From assembly GCA_902798965.1 (NCBI GenBank), contig CADBYS010000001.1, positions 1 through 64,000 of the forward strand: DNA of 64,000 nucleotides, in the 5' to 3' direction. The notes under the pieces are model-generated. The model did no database searches. It was not told the DNA's origin and worked only from the letters and a program-made list of their open reading frames with translations. Within the stretch, counting starts at the first letter, position 1; the number at the start of each line of letters is the position of its first letter. A program made the position numbers and the translations under genes. Below, piece after piece: positions 16,394-25,218 of this stretch. The stretch is from an uncultured Bacteroidales bacterium. GTDB lineage: Bacteria > Bacteroidota > Bacteroidia > Bacteroidales > Paludibacteraceae.

Positions 16394-17440
16394 ATGAAGT
16401 ACGACCTTTATTTGCGTGGCTATGTAGGTGGAGCGGATTTCGATGCCGACCTTGTTTCCCGAGTCCTCGCAAAACATAAAGACCAACCGGTCACCGTTCT
16501 TATTGACAGCCTTGGCGGTTCACTCGCCACGGCACTTTCCATTGCTGCCGCTTTTCGTGAGCATGGTGATGTGACAGCACATTTTGTCGGTATGAACGCC
16601 AGTGCTGCCACCATTGCTTCAATGGGTGCAAAGACCATCACCATTGATGAGTGCGCCATGTACCTTGTTCACAAGTGTTCGGCAGAGTTTTTCCAATGGG
16701 CATCCCTCAATGCCGACCAGTTGCAGGAGCAAATCGACCAACTTGCGCAGATGAAGTCCGACCTTGAGAAAATGGATCTCAATGTCGCACAGATGTACGC
16801 TCGCAAGTGCAAGAAGCCGGTGGCTGACTTGCTCGCTTTGATGAAGACAGGCGGTTGGCTCACGGCAGCGGAAGCACATCAATGGGGCTTCGTGGATAGT
16901 CTGACCGACAACCACGAAGACGCTGTGCCGGTACTCACTGAAGACCTCGCCGCCTCTATGCAAGCCAACGGATTGCCTTTGCCGGATATGGAGATTGAAG
17001 CCACACCGACACCATCGGGCTTTAACCGGTTGGTCGAAATGCTCTCATCGTTTTTCCAGCGCAAAGACACTACAGCTGAAGCTACCAATCCCAAAACATC
17101 AAACGATATGAACAAGTTACTTCCTTTGCTTGCCGTTGCATTGGCTATGCAGCAGCAAGAGTTTACGCTGACAGATGAAAAGCTTTCACTGACAGCCGAG
17201 CAAGCCGACAAGTTGGAGGCACATCTCAAAACCCTCACTGACCAAATCGCCGCGCAGACCAAGACCATCGCCGACAAGGACAGCCGTATCGCTGACCTTG
17301 AAAAGCAGTTGGCAGAGAAACCTGCCGATGAGACCGCACAGGTCATCAATCAGCCGGGAAAGACTACCGGCATGACAGCCGAGGAGGAGTTTGCCATCAC
17401 TTCGCAGAAAGCACAGGAGCTTTTTGATTCTCTCCCTTAA
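16394..17440 (+). CDS. ClpP-like prohead protease fused to scaffold
   Basis: A 348-residue head-maturation protein. Residues 1-180 are a ClpP/crotonase-fold serine protease: VTVLIDSLGGSLATALSIA (oxyanion region), GMNASAATIASMGAK with the likely nucleophilic serine, and MYLVHKCS with the likely catalytic histidine. Residues about 235-348 are Q-, E-, K- and A-rich and predicted coiled coil (TAEQADKLEAHLKTLTDQIA), as in scaffolding proteins. Fusion of protease and scaffold is common in tailed phages. It is the first gene after late promoter 1 and directly precedes the major capsid gene. Confidence 0.85.
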   Translation: MKYDLYLRGYVGGADFDADLVSRVLAKHKDQPVTVLIDSLGGSLATALSIAAAFREHGDVTAHFVGMNASAATIASMGAKTITIDECAMYLVHKCSAEFFQWASLNADQLQEQIDQLAQMKSDLEKMDLNVAQMYARKCKKPVADLLALMKTGGWLTAAEAHQWGFVDSLTDNHEDAVPVLTEDLAASMQANGLPLPDMEIEATPTPSGFNRLVEMLSSFFQRKDTTAEATNPKTSNDMNKLLPLLAVALAMQQQEFTLTDEKLSLTAEQADKLEAHLKTLTDQIAAQTKTIADKDSRIADLEKQLAEKPADETAQVINQPGKTTGMTAEEEFAITSQKAQELFDSLP

Positions 17441-17467
17441 TCGACAACCCATAAATTTTGACAAACT

Positions 17468-18451
17468 ATGGCATACGGAAAATTAGTATTTACCCCCGAG
17501 GAGTGGCGCGAAGCCGCTCACAAGTACCGCAAGGAACTCCTCAAACTGCCTTTGTTGGGCTGTAAGGACACGCTGGACTTCATGACAGGTCGCCCGGGCG
17601 TCCGTTATAAGGAGTCGGTCGGCACGGTCGGTTTGGACGCGCAGTTTGCGCCCTATAAGCCGGACGCAAAATCTGCTGCCGACCTCAATCTGTCGTTCCG
17701 CACGCTCGAAACATTCCTTGGCTCTGTAGTCAAGGAATTTGAGCCTAACAGCGCGTACCGCACTTTGTTGCATCAAGGCTCGACCAAAGGCAACGGACAG
17801 GCTTCCACGCCTACCGCTCGCGAGGTTTTAGGACTGATTGGCAAATCATTGTCCTACCACCTTAACAACTCTATTTGGTCGGCTAAACGCAACGACAACG
17901 GAACGACCACCGCAGAGCTGTTTAACGGCTTTGACACCATCACGCAGAGCGAGATTACCGCCGGTAAAATCTCTGCTGACAAAAAGAACTATGTGAAACT
18001 GACGGACGACATCACCACCGAGAACGCCTGCGACATCGCCAAGGACATTCTCTTCCATCTCGATCCGTTCTTGCGCTCGCAAGACCTCTACATGTACTGC
18101 TCGCAGGACTTCTACGACAAGTACAGCGAGAGTTTCCAGAAAACACATGGTGGCTTGATCTACAACACCCAGTACCAACAGAACATCGTGGAAGGCTCGC
18201 AAGGTCGCCTCAAACTTGTGCCGCTTGCTAACAAGGCGGACAGCAAGTTTATCCACATCTCCACCAAGCGCAACATGCTCTATGGTTACGACAATATGTC
18301 TGACATCGAGAGCATCGAGGTAGAGCGTTTCGCTCCGTTCGTGCTGACTTATGTGGCGACAATGTTCTTCGGTGTACAGTTCGAGTCTATCGACAAGAGC
18401 TGTCTCAAAGTGGTCGAACTGAAAACAGCCCCGGCTACCGCTCAATCCTGA
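17468..18451 (+). CDS. Putative major capsid protein
   Basis: A 327-residue protein, 27 bp after the protease-scaffold gene. Size, soluble mixed composition and position fit a HK97-fold major capsid protein. Segments such as TLETFLGSVVKEFEPNSAYRT, KDILFHLDPFLRSQDLYMYC and RLKLVPLANKADSKFIHIST resemble the spine-helix and P-domain regions of Bacteroidota phage capsids. There is no sequence motif that proves it. No other late gene has a better claim. Confidence 0.75.
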   Translation: MAYGKLVFTPEEWREAAHKYRKELLKLPLLGCKDTLDFMTGRPGVRYKESVGTVGLDAQFAPYKPDAKSAADLNLSFRTLETFLGSVVKEFEPNSAYRTLLHQGSTKGNGQASTPTAREVLGLIGKSLSYHLNNSIWSAKRNDNGTTTAELFNGFDTITQSEITAGKISADKKNYVKLTDDITTENACDIAKDILFHLDPFLRSQDLYMYCSQDFYDKYSESFQKTHGGLIYNTQYQQNIVEGSQGRLKLVPLANKADSKFIHISTKRNMLYGYDNMSDIESIEVERFAPFVLTYVATMFFGVQFESIDKSCLKVVELKTAPATAQS

Positions 18452-18478
18452 TTGTTGAACCGCTAAAACGTAAAAGAT

Positions 18479-19072
18479 ATGAATAATTGCACATCTATTC
18501 AGAAGTCGCTTGCATGGTGCCAAGGTACTCCCGAGTACCCCGGCATCAAGCGGCGCATCTACTACATCGCAAAGTCAGCAATCGCCAAGTGGCCGACTTT
18601 GCCTACCGACAATCTCGGGCGACCCACAGCAGCCGTCTATGAGGGCAATTTCACATTGCTCGCCGACCAAAAGTGGCATTTCATTGACGTGCTGCCGGAC
18701 AAGTGCCAAGTCACTTCAGAAGCCCAAGGGGAACTGCCCTCGCAGACACAGCTCAACAAACTCACTGCCGTTCATCCGGGAGTGGGTGAGGAAGCGTCAG
18801 CAGCTGCCGCTTATATCAACAACACGGACAACGTGTTCCTTGTTGAGGATATGAAAGGCAAGTACCGCGTCATCGGCTCGGAACGTTGGGACACCAAGTC
18901 CACCGTTGCACAAGACCTCGGTCAGGGTGCAACCGGCACAGCGTCCACTACCATCAACGCCGAAGCGTCCGATGTAGTGCCTGCACCGTTCTACGCCGGT
19001 ACTATCGAACTGGAGGACGGCTCCGTCATCAATGAGCCGGAAGCCGCTCCCGAAACCAATCAAGGTGAGTGA
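18479..19072 (+). CDS. Putative virion structural protein
   Basis: A 197-residue protein following the capsid gene by 27 bp. The N-terminal 100 residues include FTLLADQKWHFIDVLPDKCQ. The C-terminal part is alanine-, threonine- and glutamate-rich and looks disordered (GATGTASTTINAEASD, EAAPETNQGE). It may be a head-decoration or tail-tube protein. No family recognised. Confidence 0.55.
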   Translation: MNNCTSIQKSLAWCQGTPEYPGIKRRIYYIAKSAIAKWPTLPTDNLGRPTAAVYEGNFTLLADQKWHFIDVLPDKCQVTSEAQGELPSQTQLNKLTAVHPGVGEEASAAAAYINNTDNVFLVEDMKGKYRVIGSERWDTKSTVAQDLGQGATGTASTTINAEASDVVPAPFYAGTIELEDGSVINEPEAAPETNQGE

Positions 19073-19683
19073 TGAGCCTGATAGACCTCTCCATATTGAA
19101 CCAAGGCGCACCTTCTCCGCAGGCAGAGAAAAATCTGTTTGAGGAGAAGGACAAGCGCAAGGCTTGGGAGAAAGAGAAACTGGCTCGGTGCGATTTTGTC
19201 AAACAGGTCAAAATCTTGCACCGGGCAGGTTTTTATTTTATCTCGGTCTGGAACAAGTCGGTCAAAGGGCGTACCCTCATCGACATCAAAGCGGATGACA
19301 ACATGATACCGTTCTTTGCCACCAATGTCACGGAACTTATCACCGACACTATCGGCGACAATCTCCGCAATGGTACTTGGGCAATCGTTGCCACTCCCAA
19401 ACGCCGACATCTGACGCACAACTTCGCTTCGCTCATCGCAGAGGAGATAGGCAAACGATTGGGCATACCGTTCTATGATGACTGTGCCCACGCCCGGACA
19501 CGCGAGCGTATCAATGCCGTGTTCACAGCCAACAATATCCCCAAGGAGCAGAACATCATCGTGTTTGACGACTTTGTTACCACCGGCTCAACTATCGGAG
19601 CAATGAAAAACCTGCTTGATAGTCTGGGCAAGACATCTGTATATTTCATCGGAATCAATAACCATCTGTCACATGGATACTAA
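19072..19683 (+). CDS. Phosphoribosyltransferase-like protein in the late operon
   Basis: A 203-residue protein. The ATG at 19072 overlaps the preceding stop (TGATG); a GTG at 19069 is an alternative. The C-terminal half has the type I phosphoribosyltransferase PRPP-binding loop: NIIVFDDFVTTGSTIGAM (hydrophobics, DD, then TTGST), preceded by WAIVATPKRRHLTHNFASLI as in ComF-like proteins. The first 60 residues are charged and helical. It could act in nucleotide salvage or modify a phage or host target. Its place between capsid and portal genes is unusual for a metabolic enzyme. Confidence 0.7.
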   Translation: MSLIDLSILNQGAPSPQAEKNLFEEKDKRKAWEKEKLARCDFVKQVKILHRAGFYFISVWNKSVKGRTLIDIKADDNMIPFFATNVTELITDTIGDNLRNGTWAIVATPKRRHLTHNFASLIAEEIGKRLGIPFYDDCAHARTRERINAVFTANNIPKEQNIIVFDDFVTTGSTIGAMKNLLDSLGKTSVYFIGINNHLSHGY

Positions 19684-20227
19684 ACTAACCCAACGCATTC
19701 AGGCTTGGCTCGAAGCCAAACCCCAAGACCGCTCTATTGATGAGGGCACTGAACTCGTCCTCAAACTGACCGGCAACCGCTTTATGTGCCAAAACATCTT
19801 GCACCGTAAGGATTACAAGATGATTGAATACCAACTGCGTAAGTACCTGCCACAGCGTTTGCAGCAGGTGACGCACGAAGAGGTGGAGCGTATGAGCAAG
19901 GAGGCTGCCAAGATAGCCGAGGAGCATCATCTTGACACTATCCGCAAGTCCGCCAAGACTCCGCCGGAGGAGTGGAAGAAAGGCAAACGCCAAGACCATG
20001 ACCAACTGCCGGAGGATATTCAAGCCCTCTATGCCGAGAACTTGAACCTGCTGCATCGTATGCGCGAATGTCATTTGCAGGCTCGCAAGATTGCACAAAG
20101 CAAGCAACCTTGCACCGACTGCGACATCTATCCGTTCGTTAAGGAACTTATCGAACTGGATAAACGCTATCACGCCAATTGGCAGGCATACGATGAGTAT
20201 GGTCGTGAAACAGCCGATGCTGAATGA
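19673..20227 (+). CDS. Hypothetical helical protein
   Basis: A 184-residue highly charged, mainly helical protein. The ATG at 19673 overlaps the end of the phosphoribosyltransferase gene by 11 bp. Notable are a coiled-coil-like central part (HEEVERMSKEAAKIAEEHHLD) and a CTDCD motif near residue 145. The short overlaps with both neighbours show translational coupling. Function unknown; it may work with the flanking phosphoribosyltransferase and PLD-like proteins. Confidence 0.6.
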   Translation: MDTKLTQRIQAWLEAKPQDRSIDEGTELVLKLTGNRFMCQNILHRKDYKMIEYQLRKYLPQRLQQVTHEEVERMSKEAAKIAEEHHLDTIRKSAKTPPEEWKKGKRQDHDQLPEDIQALYAENLNLLHRMRECHLQARKIAQSKQPCTDCDIYPFVKELIELDKRYHANWQAYDEYGRETADAE

Positions 20228-20736
20228 AGCGCGGAGTACAAATAGAGGATTATCTGAAGCCCTTGCAGCCTAATCAAACGCAGTGTTATCTGACCAACAC
20301 GCTGCAAGTGGCGGATATTGTCGAATGGACTCTTGCACAGATTGGCAAGAGTACCATTTGGCAAACCTCGTTCTCTATCTCGGAAGAGTTTTTGCGAAGG
20401 CTCTATTTCATCTCCAAATCAGGCAACGTGGAAACAATCCACCTGTTGCTTGATTTCAAAGCCACACAGAAGACGCTCCGCTTGTGGGCTTTCCTCTCGC
20501 AGGTCATTCAGCACACTTACCTTGCTGACAACCACAGCAAGGTTATTCTTATTCAGTCTGCCGTGATGAGTGTAGCCATCATCACCTCGCAGAACCTCAC
20601 AAGAGGTAACCGGCACGAGAGTGCCATTGTTACCACAGACCCTGCTATCTTTAAGACCTTGCACGAGGAGATTGAAGACCTTATCCGCAATCACTCCGTC
20701 CCTCTTTCGGAGTTATACAACGCACAAGTCAAATGA
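20224..20736 (+). CDS. Phospholipase D-like domain protein
   Basis: A 170-residue protein with one PLD-like half-site. NHSKVILIQSAVMSVAIITS contains the H-x-K of the HKD motif, and SQNLTRGNRHESAIV matches the segment that follows it (S-x-N-hydrophobic, G-N, E). Such small single-HKD proteins dimerise to form nucleases (Nuc/BfiI type) or DNA-binding modules. The ATG overlaps the previous stop (4 bp) and the next gene overlaps this stop. It lies in the late operon, so a function in packaging, genome processing or attack on host DNA is possible. Confidence 0.65.
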   Translation: MKRGVQIEDYLKPLQPNQTQCYLTNTLQVADIVEWTLAQIGKSTIWQTSFSISEEFLRRLYFISKSGNVETIHLLLDFKATQKTLRLWAFLSQVIQHTYLADNHSKVILIQSAVMSVAIITSQNLTRGNRHESAIVTTDPAIFKTLHEEIEDLIRNHSVPLSELYNAQVK

Positions 20737-20963
20737 ACGCTATTCACATCAACACCATGCGCGAAATGCTGGCACACCCCGAGCCGGTGGATATTTCGCT
20801 GTTCACAAGCAAGGGCGAAGTGCAGCACTATAAGAACTGCATTTCGCTCCGCTATGATTTTCGTGCCGGCACACGCCGGATCAAACTCCTCACATCGGGA
20901 CAAATCCGCCAAGTGCGCGATGTCTGCATCTTCCAAATCAACGGCATGGAGGTGTTTTTGTAG
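20733..20963 (+). CDS. Hypothetical small late protein
   Basis: A 76-residue basic protein, coupled by a 4-bp overlap to the PLD-like gene. It contains VDISLFTSKGEVQHYKNCIS and ends in QVRDVCIFQINGMEVFL, consistent with a small beta fold. It closes the first late transcription unit; late promoter 2 begins 2 bp after its stop. Function unknown. Confidence 0.6.
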   Translation: MNAIHINTMREMLAHPEPVDISLFTSKGEVQHYKNCISLRYDFRAGTRRIKLLTSGQIRQVRDVCIFQINGMEVFL

Positions 20964-20964
20964 C

Positions 20965-21000
20965 GTCTTTTCGCTCCGTTTAATCGCAGATTACCTTTGC
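20965..21000 (+). promoter_or_regulatory. Phage late promoter 2
   Basis: GTCTTTTC (20965-20972), 19 bp, TACCTTTGC (20992-21000), 17 bp before the ATG at 21018 of the portal gene. Confidence 0.8.
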
Positions 21001-21017
21001 GGAAAATTACAAAAACG

Positions 21018-22325
21018 ATGGACTTTTCTTTTTCTTCCATAGAGCAACTGCCTAATGCCAAGGCATCGGTGGCGTTTGTGCCGGATAGCGGCACAGTGTT
21101 CCGTGAGGACACGAAGCTTGATAGCCGTGTCCTCAATGGTGGGCAGCGTTTCATTCCATGGGGAGTGGATAACGCTATGCCCTATAACATCATCTCGAAG
21201 ATTGAAGATGATGAAACGCTCGCCACCTGTATGCAGTTCAATGCCGAAGTGTGCTATGGCGCAGGCTTGCAGTACAACACCGAGAAATGCACTGCACAAG
21301 TGCAGAGCGACATCGAGGACTTCCTGTTGCAGAACGACCTCGCTTCGTATTTCCTCGGTGTAAGTCAGGATTTCAAGTATTTTGCTTTTGCCGTTACCGT
21401 CCTTATCTTCAACAAGGACGCAAGCAAAATCGTGCGTATCGTCCGCAAGGAAGCGTGCAACTGTCGTTTCGCTCCTGCTGACAAACGCGGCAACATCCCT
21501 TGTGTGCTGTTTGCCGACTGGCGCAACGAGCAACTGCCGGAACACTACGAGCGTATTCCGCTCTTGTCCGTCAGTGCTCCCTTCGCCGACTTGCAATCCC
21601 GACTGCAAGCCAACACCAAAGACCGCAAGTTTGCAGTCGTGACGCGCATACCAACCCCCGATTACTGTTATTATCCCATCCCTTATTACGCTTCGCTTTT
21701 CAAGGGCAAGTGGTATGACATCAAGCGTCTTATTGCCATTGCCAAAGAAGCCAAGTTGCGCTATGCTGCGCCTATCAAGTACCACATCGAGGTGGCGCAG
21801 AAATACTGGGAAACGATTTTCCGAGCTGAAGGCATCACGGACAAGGCGGAGATGCAGAAACGGGTGAACACCGAGAAGCAGCGTATCATCGACTTCCTCA
21901 CCGGCGCAGAGAACAGCGGCAAGGTGTGGTTCTCGATGTTCTATGTCAGCCCGGACGGACAAGAGCAGCACGATGTCGTTATCAATAAGATTGAGAACTC
22001 CAAAGAGGGAGGCGATTGGGAAACGGATATCCAAGAAGCTATCAACATGGTCTGCTTCACGATGCGCGTGCATAGTAACCTTGTCGGCAGTGTGCCGGGC
22101 AAGGCGCAGACCAACAACAGCGGTTCGGACAAGCGCGAACTCTACACCATAGCCCAAGCCCTGCAGAGACCCTACCACGATATGCTGTTTATCGTTCATC
22201 GCTTGATTATCCGGATCAATCAGTGGAAAGGTGCTTTCCCTGAATGTCCGTTTGTTATGCTCACCACGCTTGACCAACACACAGACGCAAAACAAATAAA
22301 CCCCGACCGCCATGATGATAAATGA
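21018..22325 (+). CDS. Putative portal protein
   Basis: A 435-residue protein expected to form the dodecameric portal at one capsid vertex. The ATG 21018 is chosen because the in-frame start at 20997 (TTG) lies inside the promoter. Supporting segments: FIPWGVDNAMPYNIISKIEDDETLA near the N-terminus, the stem-like helix region KYWETIFRAEGITDKAEMQKRV, and INMVCFTMRVHSNLVGSVPGK with the conserved substrate-loop look of portals. Size and the following connector genes fit. The assignment rests on pattern and context. Confidence 0.75.
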   Translation: MDFSFSSIEQLPNAKASVAFVPDSGTVFREDTKLDSRVLNGGQRFIPWGVDNAMPYNIISKIEDDETLATCMQFNAEVCYGAGLQYNTEKCTAQVQSDIEDFLLQNDLASYFLGVSQDFKYFAFAVTVLIFNKDASKIVRIVRKEACNCRFAPADKRGNIPCVLFADWRNEQLPEHYERIPLLSVSAPFADLQSRLQANTKDRKFAVVTRIPTPDYCYYPIPYYASLFKGKWYDIKRLIAIAKEAKLRYAAPIKYHIEVAQKYWETIFRAEGITDKAEMQKRVNTEKQRIIDFLTGAENSGKVWFSMFYVSPDGQEQHDVVINKIENSKEGGDWETDIQEAINMVCFTMRVHSNLVGSVPGKAQTNNSGSDKRELYTIAQALQRPYHDMLFIVHRLIIRINQWKGAFPECPFVMLTTLDQHTDAKQINPDRHDDK

Positions 22326-23088
22326 TGATGCCCAACTTCGGCAATACATACCTAATGCCCTTGTGACCGTCAGTGGCGAGCAGACGCTTTACGACAAACT
22401 GCAAGTCGATTTGCAGTTGTCTGAAGCATGGTTTGTCCGCACTTTCGGCGTAGTTGAAAGCACCCCGACAGCGTGCAAGGTGCTTGCCACAGACGCTTTT
22501 TTGAGGGCAGTGCCGAGCCTTGACCTTGTGCTGACAGCCAACGGTTTCGGCATAGTCAGCAACAACACTATCGCCCCGGCTTCAAAGGACCGTGTCGATA
22601 GGCTCATAGGCTCGTTGGAGAGCAATCGGGATTTTGCTATCGAGCAACTGCTGCACGAACTGCTGCAGTCGCCGGAGTGGAAAGAGACACCGCAAGGGCG
22701 TTATTTCCTTTCCACGCTCTACCAAACGCCGCTGTCGTTGCCTCGTGAGCTACATCGGGGCAAAGCATGGGACTACTTTCAGCAGACCCACGCGCAGATA
22801 GTCCTCATCGAGCAGGAACTGGCAGAGAAGTTCATTTCCCGTGAGGTCTATGCCCGACTGCGTTCTGACATCGGCAATCCCGATTTTGCCGACCTTGTGC
22901 AGCCCTTGCAGGCTGTGGAGTTGCAACTGCTTACCGGCAAGCCGCTACCATACAAGCAACTCATCGCACTCACGGACTACATCCGCAAGAGCGAACTCTT
23001 CCCGGAGTGGCAGACCTCGCAGACAGCAGAGCTGTACAAACCCCACGCTTTTGAGAACAAGAAAGATTCACCCGGATATTGGTTTTAG
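22312..23088 (+). CDS. Putative head-tail connector protein (DUF6712-like)
   Basis: A 258-residue protein, overlapping the portal gene by 14 bp. The opening MMINDDAQLRQYIPNALVTV and the acidic helical build recall a family found behind portals in Bacteroidota phages (DUF6712-like); that link is from memory and moderate. Position directly after the portal supports a connector or neck role. Confidence 0.55.
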   Translation: MMINDDAQLRQYIPNALVTVSGEQTLYDKLQVDLQLSEAWFVRTFGVVESTPTACKVLATDAFLRAVPSLDLVLTANGFGIVSNNTIAPASKDRVDRLIGSLESNRDFAIEQLLHELLQSPEWKETPQGRYFLSTLYQTPLSLPRELHRGKAWDYFQQTHAQIVLIEQELAEKFISREVYARLRSDIGNPDFADLVQPLQAVELQLLTGKPLPYKQLIALTDYIRKSELFPEWQTSQTAELYKPHAFENKKDSPGYWF

Positions 23089-23090
23089 TT

Positions 23091-23825
23091 ATGATTACGC
23101 TTAACTTGACACTCCCCACCTGTTGGCAGGAACTCACGCAGACGCAACTGCGTTATGTGTTCTTCCTGATGACGCAGAACTACACCGCCGATGAGGTGAA
23201 GACCTATTGCCTTTGCCGTTTCAGCGGGCTGCAAGTCCTCGGTGCAGAGGACACCGGCTTTCGCGTGATGTATGAGAACAATCCTCATACTATCACCGCC
23301 GTTCAGATTGCCGAGCAACTGCCTCGCATTGCTTGGCTGGATGAGTTGCCACTCGTGCCGTTGCGCCTGGCACAAATCGGCAAGCATAATGCAGTGGCCG
23401 CCGACCTTACAGGTGTGCCGTTTGCCGACTACCTCTATTGCGATAATCTCTATACAGGCTATCTGCAAACGCAGCGCAACGACCTGTTGCGTGATATGGC
23501 CGCTATCCTTTACAAGGCGGACGACATCACGCTCACAGACGAGGAGGCAATCTCTGTTTTCTATTGGTTCGCTTCGCTGAAGGCTTATTTTCAACGCCGT
23601 TTCCGTTACTTGTTTGCACCAAGTACGGACGGCAACCTGCTTGGCGACACGGCAAGCATGGCGGACAAACTGCAGTCCGCTATGGATAATCAGATACGCG
23701 CACTCACCAAGGGTGATGTGACCAAAGAGGAGCAAGTTCTGCAGGCGGACACCATCCGCGCTCTGACTGAACTTGATGCGATGGCGCGTGAGTACCAAGA
23801 CTTGCAAAAGGAGATACGAAAATGA
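23091..23825 (+). CDS. Hypothetical virion-assembly protein
   Basis: A 244-residue protein starting at ATG 23091, 2 bp after the connector stop. It begins MITLNLTLPTCWQELTQTQL and is mainly helical with a glutamate-rich C-terminal helix (LTELDAMAREYQDLQKEIRK). This may be a tail-assembly chaperone or head-completion protein. No motif recognised. Confidence 0.55.
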   Translation: MITLNLTLPTCWQELTQTQLRYVFFLMTQNYTADEVKTYCLCRFSGLQVLGAEDTGFRVMYENNPHTITAVQIAEQLPRIAWLDELPLVPLRLAQIGKHNAVAADLTGVPFADYLYCDNLYTGYLQTQRNDLLRDMAAILYKADDITLTDEEAISVFYWFASLKAYFQRRFRYLFAPSTDGNLLGDTASMADKLQSAMDNQIRALTKGDVTKEEQVLQADTIRALTELDAMAREYQDLQKEIRK

Positions 23826-24322
23826 ACGACAGCAACTGGAACGCTTCTGCCTTTTTCGAGGACCTGACACGACGCAACAAGTTGGCGCAGGAAAAAGGCT
23901 TCCGCTTTTGTCGTGTGAGTGGTCTGGACGGCTTCGAGGAAGCCTTGCAAGCTATGCTTTCGACCACCGCTTTTGTGTGCGTGAGTGACCTCTCACAGGG
24001 CTTCACGGCTCTCAACAACACACCCCGGACACGCCGCGTCAAAACAGTGTTTCTCGCTGTGCGGTGTGCTGTTGATGACATGGAGGCTCGGCAAACCTGC
24101 CTTGACACCATGCAGGAACTGTTCCGGCAGTTTATGTCGGTACTCATCCAAGAGGAAACGCGCCTTCGGGAGCGGTTTATCTATCTCGATCCAAAGATAA
24201 ACTTTCACGAGATAGACCGCTATTTCTTTTCCGGCTGTGCTTGTGCTTTCTTTGAAATAGCTATTGACAAATATACGGACTTGCGTTTTAATCCGGAGGA
24301 GTGGGAAACGCCAACCGCTTAA
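23822..24322 (+). CDS. Hypothetical minor tail or completion protein
   Basis: A 166-residue protein overlapping the previous gene by 4 bp. Its pattern of N-terminal helix, central strands (TAFVCVSDLS, KTVFLAVRCAVDDMEAR) and a C-terminal FFEIAIDKYTDLRFNPEEW resembles small tail-completion or tail-terminator proteins, which commonly occupy this position. Assignment is tentative. Confidence 0.5.
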   Translation: MNDSNWNASAFFEDLTRRNKLAQEKGFRFCRVSGLDGFEEALQAMLSTTAFVCVSDLSQGFTALNNTPRTRRVKTVFLAVRCAVDDMEARQTCLDTMQELFRQFMSVLIQEETRLRERFIYLDPKINFHEIDRYFFSGCACAFFEIAIDKYTDLRFNPEEWETPTA

Positions 24323-24326
24323 TGCA

Positions 24327-24608
24327 ATGCTTATGGACTACACAGAAGAGATACTTCAGCAGATAGAGCAGCTTGCGTCTATCTATATGCCAATACGTGA
24401 CATCGCCCTCATCATCGAGGTCGATGAAACGGCACTACGTGAGGACATCCAATGCCAGACGAACCCTGCTTCTCGTGCTTACCGCAAGGGTAAAGCCCTC
24501 TCCAAGGTGGCACTCCATCAGCAGGAGATGAACCTCGCTCGTGTAGGCTCGCCTTTGGCATTGGAAAACGCCCGTCAGAACTTGCTTGATATGGAAGACG
24601 ATGAGTAG
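24327..24608 (+). CDS. Small HTH-like protein before terminase
   Basis: A 93-residue protein; ATG 24327 or 24333 are both possible. Residues about 20-45 (MPIRDIALIIEVDETALREDI) look like a helix-turn-helix of the terminase small-subunit kind, followed by a helical tail (HQQEMNLARVGSPLALENAR). It overlaps the next gene by 8 bp. It may assist DNA recognition for packaging. Confidence 0.5.
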   Translation: MLMDYTEEILQQIEQLASIYMPIRDIALIIEVDETALREDIQCQTNPASRAYRKGKALSKVALHQQEMNLARVGSPLALENARQNLLDMEDDE

Positions 24609-25218
24609 AAGCAACATCCGTGACATAGCGCAACGCGACCTTTTCACAGCAGAAAAGCAGCTGAAGGAGTTATACACTTCGGATGAGGTCGCTCATGTCT
24701 TGCGTTTGCGCGAGATGTACTCTTGGTTTATCTCCAACCCGGACAGCCGTGACCGGCAGTTCATCGCACAGGAGAAAGACCGCTATGGCATAGGCACCAC
24801 GCAGGCATACGCAGACCTCGCTATTGTCAAGATGTTGCTACCGTTGCTATCATCGGCAAGCAGAGACTTTCACCGCTATCGAGCCAACGAGATGTTGCTT
24901 GAAACCTATCGTATGGCAAAGGCTCGCAAGGACACCAAGACCATGGAGCGTGCCGCTGCGTCCTACGCAAAATACAACCGCGTGGATCTGGAGGACGAGC
25001 AGGTGCTGCCATACGACATGATAGTGGTGCAGCCGTTCACTGCTACCAGTGATCCGACCGTCCTCGGCTTGAAACCCATTCCGAACCTGCAACAGAAGAT
25101 TGACAAACTGCTTGCCAAGTACCGCGCAGAAACGATTGACATCGAGGATATTGAGTACGAGGAAGCCGACCTTGAAGAAACGATTTATTTCCCCTCTAAC
25201 GAAGAAACGAATGGCTGA
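24601..25218 (+). CDS. Putative terminase small subunit
   Basis: A 205-residue protein from ATG 24601, overlapping the upstream stop and overlapping the large terminase start by 8 bp. N-terminal helices (RDLFTAEKQLKELYTSDEVAHVLRLRE is split across residues 10-37) and KDRYGIGTTQAYADLAIVK suggest a DNA-binding domain. The middle is helical and the C-terminus very acidic (IDIEDIEYEEADLEETIYF), which often contacts the large subunit. The assignment is from position and architecture. Confidence 0.6.
   Translation: MSRSNIRDIAQRDLFTAEKQLKELYTSDEVAHVLRLREMYSWFISNPDSRDRQFIAQEKDRYGIGTTQAYADLAIVKMLLPLLSSASRDFHRYRANEMLLETYRMAKARKDTKTMERAAASYAKYNRVDLEDEQVLPYDMIVVQPFTATSDPTVLGLKPIPNLQQKIDKLLAKYRAETIDIEDIEYEEADLEETIYFPSNEETNG

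Noticed and set aside
20991-22349. 452-codon open frame opposite the portal gene
   Set aside because: Long antisense frame caused by codon bias; the plus-strand frame has the promoter, start and phage context.
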